Assembly (NCBI GenBank): GCA_963742715.1
Contig: CAVUMR010000002.1
Span: forward strand, 930,001-994,000
Reading direction: 5' to 3'
DNA: 64,000 bases
Origin: CAVUMR01 sp963742715
GTDB taxonomy: Bacteria > Actinomycetota > Actinomycetes > Mycobacteriales > Micromonosporaceae
Program-made: the position numbers and the translations under genes
Notes under the pieces: generated by a model
The model's database searches: none
Seen by the model: only the letters and a program-made list of their open reading frames with translations
Told to the model about the DNA's origin: nothing
In this document: in pieces, positions 59,301 to 64,000 of the stretch
Layout: each line of letters opens with the position of its first letter
Numbering within the stretch: the stretch's first letter is position 1

Positions 59301-59967
59301 GGGTGGTACCGCAGACCAGCACCCCGCTGATCGGCGCGACAGTCTGCAACCGGGACGCGGTGTTCACCACGTCACCGGACGCGATGCCCTGTCCGCCGTC
59401 CCGGGCGGCGGACATGTCCACCAGTGCCTCGCCGGTCGCGATGCCGATCCGGAAGCCGAGCCCGTGCCCGCCGTCGAGGAGTTGGCGGGTCAGTACCCGT
59501 TGCAGCTCCAGTGCCGCGCGGACGCAGCGGACCGCGTCCGCCTCGGTGGTCACCGGCGCACCGAACAGGGCCATCACCGCATCGCCGATGTACTTCTCGA
59601 CCACGCCGCCGTACTGCCGCACGATCCGCCGCACGGTGCCGAAGAACGCGTTCTGGATTTCCCGGATCTGCTCCGGATCGGCCTTCTCGGAGTACGGCGT
59701 GAAGTCGGCGACATCGACGAACAGCACGGACACCTGGCGACGATCCTGACGACCGACGGTCGGCTCGGAGTCGACCTCGTGGTCGTGATCGGCCGGAGCG
59801 CTGGGGGAGTGCCGTACCGCGCTGCCGCATCCGGTACAGAACGTGACGTCCGCGTGTACCAGCGTGCCGCATTGCGGGCAGGCAGGACCGAGTGCGGTAC
59901 CACAGCCACCACAGAAACGGTCACTAGCGGCTGCAGACCGACCACAGTTCGGGCATGCGGCAGAGAT
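56383..59967 (-). CDS. Zinc-ribbon / class III adenylate cyclase / AAA-ATPase / TPR protein, ATC start likely
   Basis: About 1,194 residues if read from ATC at 59967. Residues 1-50: two zinc ribbons (CPNCGRSAASDRFCGGCG, CPQCGTLVHADVTFCTGCG). Residues about 79-245: class III cyclase with metal Asp residues (LFVDVADF, YIGDAVMALFG), the ATP-specifying Lys (VEKYIGD) and Asn/Arg (DVVNTASRLQ). Walker A is VLGQPGIGKSRLV (about 301); Walker B is VLVVEDVQWADP. The remainder is TPR-like helices. It probably makes cAMP and is regulated by its ATPase/TPR part. The ribbon segment has no ATG, GTG or TTG in frame; the consensus site AGGAGG is 7 bp before ATC. A GTG at 59733 would drop the ribbons. Convergent with plsC. 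Confidence 0.85.
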   Translation of the reverse strand: MSAACPNCGRSAAASDRFCGGCGTALGPACPQCGTLVHADVTFCTGCGSAVRHSPSAPADHDHEVDSEPTVGRQDRRQVSVLFVDVADFTPYSEKADPEQIREIQNAFFGTVRRIVRQYGGVVEKYIGDAVMALFGAPVTTEADAVRCVRAALELQRVLTRQLLDGGHGLGFRIGIATGEALVDMSAARDGGQGIASGDVVNTASRLQTVAPISGVLVCGTTHAATSDAIRYTEHEPVILRGRSTPTEVWLAVGALRRRTTDLEADRTPMIDRVHELGLLANALDRTVLERMPQLITVLGQPGIGKSRLVRELFRYAVARPDLRLHWRTGHCPPFGENVTYAAFADIVKAQAGILDSDNAQTARDRLDTMLAELVSSGEAARLSHALAPLVGLSGEQLPAEDAESAWRRFVVALAAKQPTVLVVEDVQWADPAMLRFLERLGTGVRDVPLLVLCTARPELLERNPSWRTSLAGTLTASLGPMRDTDVAAMYAALLGQSAFPAQMLDSLVEKAAGNPLYAHEYVRMLIERKVLRRTGRAWSLDAGPDIPVPASVQAVIGSRLDLLSPNDRAVLQAAAVVGVQFWPGAVAAALGLPAEPVVRSLRRLEQRELVHEQPESTMAGQAEYRFRHVLVRDVSYRRLPRTERIVRHQRAADWLDAVGADGRTTDLAEVLANHRYAAHEIARTVGADTSQYAPAARETLHRAARRAYALHALDTAAGHVSRALGLFSDGVIDEAANRQRRQLELLGAELAFLSNGDLFIAGGGRKQLTELAAELLDSGDTASAARAETLLGTAAWSGADRTQALSCLDRALRLYAELPDSEGKATAHAELARLHMLNYELDPAIESAATAVAMAERLGLIEVRVNAMITIGTARYFAGDITGLADLEQALRECRSYQLPSLRRVLQNLVSALQEECETDQANRLMVEGRKLDVGDAHSLATQYSETSFRAYLSGDWPGTLAAAGALRDTPTGEWDLQSRAQSAWLTELCDPTGTPGSGSEAGPDEVADAVAAARRSGFRRLVWSTLAHGALCRALQDRADEADTMLTELDASWREVRSIPSGEWVCAAAHAAALLGPAPSARIEGMLRAAPRQTPWVDAALRTATAGVATGHGDPARAGELHAEAAGIFERIGDASDCALSLAAAARAYANAGDWAQTEAYLTQVRQFATRNRAARLLDGIPGQLPPAAENA

Positions 59968-59974
59968 CGCCCGT

Positions 59975-59980
59975 CCTCCT
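59975..59980 (-). promoter_or_regulatory. Ribosome-binding site supporting an ATC start
   Basis: On the minus strand AGGAGG is followed by 7 bases (ACGGGCG) and then ATC at 59967. This is a near-perfect site with ideal spacing, while the GTG at 59733 has no comparable site. The encoded ribbon domain begins at once after the ATC, which fits a start there. Confidence 0.65.
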
Positions 59981-60144
59981 GCCGGCAGGCAGCAATTCCT
60001 GGTCTTGCCGGTGCGTCAGCTATGTTCGCACAGCGTGATCTACGCAATCCATGACAGTCGGTATGGCGACATAACACCGTTGTCCGACTGGGTGGATAGC
60101 TACAGTCGTCCCGCATCACGGCAATCGCACCGCGCTGAGGCTTC

Positions 60145-60627
60145 ATGGTCGAGGCCTCTGTGGTGATGAAGGGACGGCGCGTGTACGTACGGCTGGCTAA
60201 TGACTGGGTCGACCGGAACGGGGTCGGGCACGGAGCAGGCGACACCGTCGAAGTCGACTACGTCACGCTGGCCGAACTCGAGGCTGGAGGTTACGTGTCC
60301 ACCGACGAGCAGACCCAGGACGGCTGGATCGGTCCGGGTGGCCCCGCGAAGGCGAGCGGCTCGGGGACCGGTACGGGGGAATCCGACGGCTGGCCCGGTC
60401 CGGGGGCACCGCCAAAAGTGGCGGACCCGGGTACCGGTACGGAAGGTGACAGCGGCTGGCCCGGTCCGGGCGCTCCGCCCAAGGAGGGCCGGCCGGAGGT
60501 CGGTACGGAAGGTGAGGGCCGGCCCGGTCCCGAAGCTCCGGACGGCGACGCGGCCGGTACGGACGAGGAGCTGACCGACGGCGACGGCAATGTGGTCAAG
60601 CCGACCGGCTGGATCGGTCCGGGCTGA
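60145..60627 (+). CDS. GW(I/P)GPG-repeat protein, unknown function
   Basis: 160 residues from ATG at 60145; ATG at 60166 or GTG at 60181 (AAGGGA six bases upstream) are possible. The N-terminal part (VYVRLANDWVDRNGVGHGAG, DTVEVDYVTLAELEAGGYVS) is a small beta-rich domain. Then imperfect repeats of about 22 residues occur: DGWIGPGGPAK, DGWPGPGAPPK, SGWPGPGAPPK, a degenerate GRPGPEAPD, and a final TGWIGPG at the stop. The protein is acidic with no signal peptide. Repeated Trp-x-Gly-Pro-Gly units could be a binding motif array or a multi-core peptide; no modification enzyme is next to it. A 28-bp copy of its 3' end lies at 60885. Confidence 0.65.
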   Translation: MVEASVVMKGRRVYVRLANDWVDRNGVGHGAGDTVEVDYVTLAELEAGGYVSTDEQTQDGWIGPGGPAKASGSGTGTGESDGWPGPGAPPKVADPGTGTEGDSGWPGPGAPPKEGRPEVGTEGEGRPGPEAPDGDAAGTDEELTDGDGNVVKPTGWIGPG

Positions 60628-60654
60628 TCGGCCCCTGTCCACGAACGACACCTC

Positions 60655-60687
60655 CGACCGCGCCGGCGAGTTTCGCCGGCGCGGTCG
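60655..60687. terminator. Hairpin terminator after the GWxGPG-repeat gene
   Basis: A perfect 15-bp stem (CGACCGCGCCGGCGA and its complement) around the loop GTT, 28 bp after the stop at 60627. It is followed by two copies of GTTCAGCGCCAGC (60691-60716). Confidence 0.78.
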
Positions 60688-60869
60688 GCCGTTCAGCGCC
60701 AGCGTTCAGCGCCAGCGCCACCGTTCAGCGGCGCCGTGAGCCGCCGGTGCTCTGGCCGGGGGAGCGCCGTATAACGCCTCGGTAACGACCTGTTGGGGAT
60801 GACCGCGATCGCGACTCCCGCACTCGACGCGCCGCCATGTGCCGCGGCGCCGCCCGTCGAGGAGGAGCG

Positions 60870-60905
60870 ATGGCTGGTCCCGCTGGCTGGATCGGGCCGG
60901 GTTGA
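60870..60905 (+). CDS. Mini-ORF of 11 residues ending GWIGPG
   Basis: ATG at 60870 follows a strong site (GGAGGAG, spacing about 4) and gives MAGPAGWIGPG before TGA. The end is the same as the C-terminus of the 160-residue protein upstream. Downstream, a shifted frame continues with GLIGPAPP, GAAGPAAPVGW and STGPGGGGGS, so this may be the remains of a longer related gene truncated by a frameshift. It might also be a real leaderless-type peptide. The 373-bp region 60628-61000 otherwise contains only the hairpin, the 13-bp repeat and this ORF. Confidence 0.35.
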   Translation: MAGPAGWIGPG

Positions 60906-60912
60906 TCGGCCC
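60885..60912. repeat. 28-bp copy of the 3' end of the GWxGPG gene
   Basis: Bases 60885-60912 match 60607-60634 at 26 of 28 positions. The match covers the last codons, the TGA stop and eight bases after it. Matching beyond the stop shows a DNA duplication rather than only a shared peptide motif. Both copies can fold into a short stem around the stop codon. Confidence 0.85.
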
Positions 60913-61000
60913 GGCACCGCCGCGCAACCGAGGTGGAGTGGGCGCTGCCGGTCCGGCGGCGCCGGTGGGTTGGTCGACCGGGCCCGGCGGTGGGGGTGGG

Positions 61001-61690
61001 TCAGTCGGCGATGCCGGCCCGGCGGCGCAGGGCCGGCAGGTCGGTGATCACGATGCGCCGGCCCTCGGTGCGCAGCCAGCCGCGGGTGGCGAACGATCCG
61101 ATCGCCTGGTTGACGCTCTGCCGGGAGCCGCCGGCCATCTCGGCCAGTTGGCTCTGGTTGAGCTCGATGGTGACCATCGACGCCGTGGTCTCGCCGGCCA
61201 GCCTGATCAACGTCTTGGCCACCCGGCCGGGCAGGTCGAGGAAGACATGGTCGGCGTTCTGCTCGGTCAGCCGACGGATCAGCACGCCCAGCGACCGCAG
61301 CACCGCGTCGAGAATGCGCGGGTTGGCGTGGACGAGTTCGAGGAACGCACCCCGGGACAGCGCGAGGGCGGCGGAGTCCTCGATCGCCTCCGCGGAGGCG
61401 GACCGGGCCGCGCCGTCCAGCAGCGATACCTCACCGAGTACGCCCGGCGGTCGGATCACGTCGAGCATGGCGCGCTCACCGGTGGGGGCGGTACGGAATA
61501 CCGCCACGGCGCCACGGCGCAGGACGATCAGCGACTCGCCCGGATCGTTCTCGACGAAGAGCAGCTGGCCTTTGCGGTATGTCCGCGGCACGGCTGCGGC
61601 GATCACCCGGTGCCGTACGTCGGGCTCCAACCCGGCGAAGAGTTCGACCCCCGCTAGCGCGTCCCCGGGCTCGGACCGGCGTCCGTCCAC
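61001..61690 (-). CDS. Crp/Fnr family transcription regulator
   Basis: 229 residues from GTG at 61690, preceded by GGGGGAGGTGG at spacing 8. The cyclic-nucleotide-binding domain is GVELFAGLEPDVRHRVIAAA through the phosphate-binding cassette GEVSLLDGAARSASAEAI, whose Arg-Ser pair matches the cAMP-contact residues of E. coli CRP. The dimer helix follows. The winged helix-turn-helix is LNQSQLAEMAGGSRQSVNQA then IGSFATRGWLRTEG. It probably responds to cAMP made by the nearby cyclase and may regulate glpK just upstream; both links are inference. Confidence 0.9.
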   Translation of the reverse strand: MDGRRSEPGDALAGVELFAGLEPDVRHRVIAAAVPRTYRKGQLLFVENDPGESLIVLRRGAVAVFRTAPTGERAMLDVIRPPGVLGEVSLLDGAARSASAEAIEDSAALALSRGAFLELVHANPRILDAVLRSLGVLIRRLTEQNADHVFLDLPGRVAKTLIRLAGETTASMVTIELNQSQLAEMAGGSRQSVNQAIGSFATRGWLRTEGRRIVITDLPALRRRAGIAD

Positions 61691-61856
61691 AGTCTCAACC
61701 ACCTCCCCCGCCGGACAGACCCTGCTTCTAAGGATCATGCCCTGACTGTCGTCCTGTCTACATCCGAGGTATCGGTTGCCCGACAGCTTGCCTTATGTGA
61801 GCCCGGCAGAGTGGGACGCGGCCGTCCGTGGGGGCACGGGGCGGCTGGTCACGGGG

Positions 61857-61952
61857 AAAGGTATGGCCCGCTGCCGCGGAGCGGCCGTACCTTTGTGGGG
61901 GGAAATCCGCGGTTTGTGGCGAAGGGGACCTGCTCCGGCGGGTCCCCTTCGC
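61857..61952. terminator. Two hairpins between glpK and crp
   Basis: First hairpin: AAAGGTA (61857-61863) with TACCTTT (61888-61894), with further GGCC pairing inside. Second: GCGAAGGGGACC (61919-61930) with 61941-61952, a perfect 12-bp stem and 10-base loop. They lie after the glpK stop (62010, minus) and before the crp start at 61690. The second is a probable glpK terminator. The first could be a terminator or an operator. The 319-bp gap holds no gene I can support. Confidence 0.6.
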
Positions 61953-62009
61953 CCGTCCCGGGCCGGTCCCACCACGGTGGTTCGCATACTGGTCTCACGC
62001 GGCCCGGGC

Positions 62010-63500
62010 CTAGTCGGTTGCCCAGCCGCTGGCCCGCTGTACGGCCAGCTGCCAGCGCTCGTACCGGCCGTCGTCGCGGGCACCGGGTACCGGCTCGAAC
62101 CGGGCGTCCAGCTGCCAGGTGTCCGCCAGCTCCTTGGTCGACGCCCACACCCCGGTCGCCAGGCCGGCCAGGAACGCCGCTCCGAGGCCGGTCGTCTCGG
62201 TCACCATCGGACGGCGTACCGGCACCCCCAGCTGGTCGGCCTGCAGTTGGCAGAGCAGGCCGTTCGCGCTCGCGCCGCCGTCCACCGACAGCTCCGGCAG
62301 CGACACGCCGGCCTCGGCGGTCATCACGTCCACCACGTCGCGTACCTCGTACGCGATCGCCTCTAGGGTGGCCCGGGCCAGGTGCGCGCGGGTACTGCCC
62401 CGGGTGAGGCCGAGGATGGTGCCCCGCGCGGCCGGATCCCAGTGCGGTGCGCCCAGCCCGGTCAGCGCCGGTACGAACACCACCCCGCCGGCGTCCGGCA
62501 CGGTCGCGGCCAGCCCCTCGATCTCCGGTGCCGCGCCGATCACGCCCAGCCCGTCGCGCAACCACTGCACCGCGGCGCCGGTGACGAAAATGGCACCTTC
62601 CAGCGCGTACACCAGGCCGGCCCCGACGTCCCAGGCGACGGTGGTGAGCAGTCCGGCGTCCGAGCGCACCGGTTCGGTGCCGGTGTTGGTCAGCACGAAC
62701 GAGCCGGTGCCGTAGGTGCACTTGGACGCGCCCGCGGCGAAGCAGGCCTGACCGAACAGGGCTGCCTGCTGGTCGCCGGCGATGCCGGCCACGGGCAGCT
62801 CCAGGCCGAGGAACTCGTCCGGATCGGTACGCCCGAGCACGCCGGACGACGGGACGACCTCCGGGAGTGCGGTCGTGGGAATCCGGAAGAGCTCCGCGAG
62901 CTCCTCGGACCACCGACCGGCGAACGTGTCGTACAGCAGTGTCCGGCTGGCGTTCGACGGGTCGGTCGCCTGCCGGCGCCCGCCGGTCAGCCGCGCCACC
63001 AGGTACGCGTCGACCGTGCCGACCATGGTCCGGCCGGCCTGTACCCCGGCCCAGGTGTCGGGCTCGTGCTCGGCGAGCCAGCGCAGCTTGGTGGCGGAGA
63101 AGTACGGGTCGAGCCGCAGCCCGGTCAGCTCGGTCACCCGCGGTCCGTGACCGGCTTCTTCGAGCTCGGTGCACAGCCGGGCGGTACGACGGTCCTGCCA
63201 CACGATCGCCCGGCGGGGTACCCGCATGGTGCGCCGGTCCCACAGGACCACGGTCTCCCGCTGGTTGGTGATGCCGACCGCGGTGGGTCGATCGGCACCG
63301 GCCCGGGTACCGGCGACCATTGCGGCCGCGCAGGCGGCTCGTACCGCGACCCAGATCTCCTCCGGTTCGTGCTCCACCCAGCCGGGCTTCGGAAAGTGCT
63401 GCGGAAACTCCTGGTACCCGCGGGCCGCGACGGTGCCATCCGGGGTCACCAGGAGTGCGGTCACGCCGGTGGTACCGGCGTCGATGGCCAGTACCGTCAC
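62010..63500 (-). CDS. glpK: Glycerol kinase GlpK
   Basis: 496 residues from GTG at 63500. It phosphorylates glycerol to glycerol-3-phosphate. VLAIDAGTTGVTALLVTPDG is the FGGY phosphate loop. GITNQRETVVLWDRRTM and VPRRAIVWQDRRTARLC are highly typical of GlpK. AGIAGDQQAALFGQACFAAG and KCTYGTGSFVLTNTG are core FGGY motifs, followed by ELSVDGGASANGLLCQLQAD. It overlaps the DUF1028 gene by 4 bp. The Crp regulator downstream on the same strand is a candidate controller. glpF and glpD are not in the window. Confidence 0.94.
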   Translation of the reverse strand: MTVLAIDAGTTGVTALLVTPDGTVAARGYQEFPQHFPKPGWVEHEPEEIWVAVRAACAAAMVAGTRAGADRPTAVGITNQRETVVLWDRRTMRVPRRAIVWQDRRTARLCTELEEAGHGPRVTELTGLRLDPYFSATKLRWLAEHEPDTWAGVQAGRTMVGTVDAYLVARLTGGRRQATDPSNASRTLLYDTFAGRWSEELAELFRIPTTALPEVVPSSGVLGRTDPDEFLGLELPVAGIAGDQQAALFGQACFAAGASKCTYGTGSFVLTNTGTEPVRSDAGLLTTVAWDVGAGLVYALEGAIFVTGAAVQWLRDGLGVIGAAPEIEGLAATVPDAGGVVFVPALTGLGAPHWDPAARGTILGLTRGSTRAHLARATLEAIAYEVRDVVDVMTAEAGVSLPELSVDGGASANGLLCQLQADQLGVPVRRPMVTETTGLGAAFLAGLATGVWASTKELADTWQLDARFEPVPGARDDGRYERWQLAVQRASGWATD

Positions 63501-64000
63501 CCGCGCGCCCCCGCCGCCTCGCGAAGCTTGTCGAGCACCAGCGGATCGATCCGGCCCGGCACCATCCGCTCCTCGTAGTTCTCCACACCGGCCCAGGTGG
63601 ACAGTGCCTCGTCCAGACCCTCCGGCGTGTCCGGTCCGGTCCGACCGAGCCGGGAGAGCAGGTCCCGTACTTCAGTGGCGACCGGGCCGGACAGCTCCAG
63701 CAGGGTCGCCGGATCCGGCGTACCGAAGTACAGCTCGTGCAGGTCGAGGAGCCGGTTGAGTTCCGGGATCGGTTCCGCGTGGTCGTCCACGCGCAGGTCG
63801 GCGGCCACGTCGGACAAGCCCCCGTAGCCGGCGCCGGCGGCCACTACGTACAGCGCGGCGCTCTGCCGGCCGCGGGAGTCACCGCCGGCCGCGTCACCGG
63901 CGGCGAGCGCGGCCAGCAGCCGCCGGGCGAGGGGCCGGTCGGCCGGGCTGTCCAACCAGGCCCGCTTCATCTCCTCGACCACGTCCGGGCCGGTCAGGAT
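63497..64000 (-). CDS. DUF1028 family protein, C-terminal part
   Basis: At least 168 residues; the 5' end is outside the window. RLLAALAAGDAAGGDSRGRQ then SAALYVVAAGAGYGGLSDVA and DLRVDDHAEPIPELNRLLDL are diagnostic of DUF1028, an Ntn-hydrolase-like family; LHELYFGTPDPATLLEL follows. The N-terminal nucleophile region is not visible. The C-terminal extension (LSTWAGVENYEERMVPGRID) is typical of the larger members of this family. Its TGA overlaps the GTG start of glpK. Function unknown. Confidence 0.85.
   Translation of the reverse strand: MLTGPDVVEEMKRAWLDSPADRPLARRLLAALAAGDAAGGDSRGRQSAALYVVAAGAGYGGLSDVAADLRVDDHAEPIPELNRLLDLHELYFGTPDPATLLELSGPVATEVRDLLSRLGRTGPDTPEGLDEALSTWAGVENYEERMVPGRIDPLVLDKLREAAGARG

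Noticed and set aside
1..64000. tRNA, rRNA, insertion sequence, prophage, CRISPR array or known riboswitch
   Set aside because: None recognised by eye: no transposase or integrase motifs, no conserved RNA cores. A dedicated RNA search (tRNA and Rfam models) was not possible and could still find small RNAs.

Overview
This window is very GC-rich, has dense genes with many GTG starts and 4-bp ATGA/GTGA overlaps, and carries a gene set typical of Actinomycetota. Gene order follows the Mycobacterium tuberculosis region from about Rv2182c to Rv2207 (plsC-like, fadD15, pimB, DEDDh nuclease, trpD, ctaE-qcrCAB, ctaF/ctaC, adoK, HesB, glycerate kinase, DUF3043, cobT). Several extra genes, such as a glkA-type glucokinase, resemble the streptomycete version of the locus. 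A member of Micromonosporaceae or a relative is my inference; no rRNA or tRNA is present to confirm it.

Layout. 1-2.7 kb: end of a MmcQ/YjbR gene, a GNAT acetyltransferase, a CobT-like protein with a damaged active site, and a small conserved ORF. 2.7-7.9 kb: a frame-broken aldo/keto reductase, a TPR/WG-repeat protein, and a three-gene ABC exporter operon. 7.9-12.6 kb (minus): nadA, murA, DUF3043 and an Eis-like acetyltransferase. 12.7-17 kb: glycerate kinase, erpA, adenosine kinase (plus), then TusA with a cysteine desulfurase (minus). 17-24.5 kb: respiratory block, ctaC-ctaF (plus), ctaE-qcrC-qcrA-qcrB (minus), ctaG-type assembly factor (plus). ctaD is not here. 24.5-26 kb: a receiver-like protein and trpD.

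26-29.4 kb (minus) is the main accessory cassette: a two-domain YbaB protein, a WXG100-like protein, a larger WXG-type protein, and two linked proteins that share one beta-rich domain. No type VII secretion ATPase is in view. 29.7-33.7 kb: stand-alone Lrp/AsnC effector domain, sugar nucleotidyltransferase, NUDIX hydrolase, a 62-bp tandem repeat element, and an RSH (SpoT-like) protein that looks hydrolase-only. 33.9-42 kb: DEDDh exonuclease fused to a GIY-YIG domain, NYN nuclease, small Cys-rich protein, two metallopeptidases and a PimB-type mannosyltransferase. 42-49 kb: LuxR-type two-component pair, FadD15-like ligase, two SRPBCC proteins, glucokinase, EEP phosphatase.

49-56.3 kb: LOR/SDH (TIGR00300) protein divergent from a flavin monooxygenase that is translationally coupled to an alpha/beta hydrolase with an aspartate nucleophile, then a two-membrane-segment protein, an esterase and a PlsC acyltransferase. 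56.4-64 kb looks like a cAMP module plus glycerol use: a zinc-ribbon/adenylate-cyclase/AAA/TPR protein whose only well-placed start codon is ATC, a GW(I/P)GPG-repeat protein, a strong-RBS mini-ORF ending in the same motif, a Crp/Fnr regulator with an intact cAMP-binding arginine, glpK, and a partial DUF1028 gene.

The least explained items are the GWxGPG protein with its mini-ORF echo, the orphan YbaB/WXG cassette, the 62-bp repeat, and three family members with altered catalytic residues (CobT-like, RSH, alpha/beta hydrolase).
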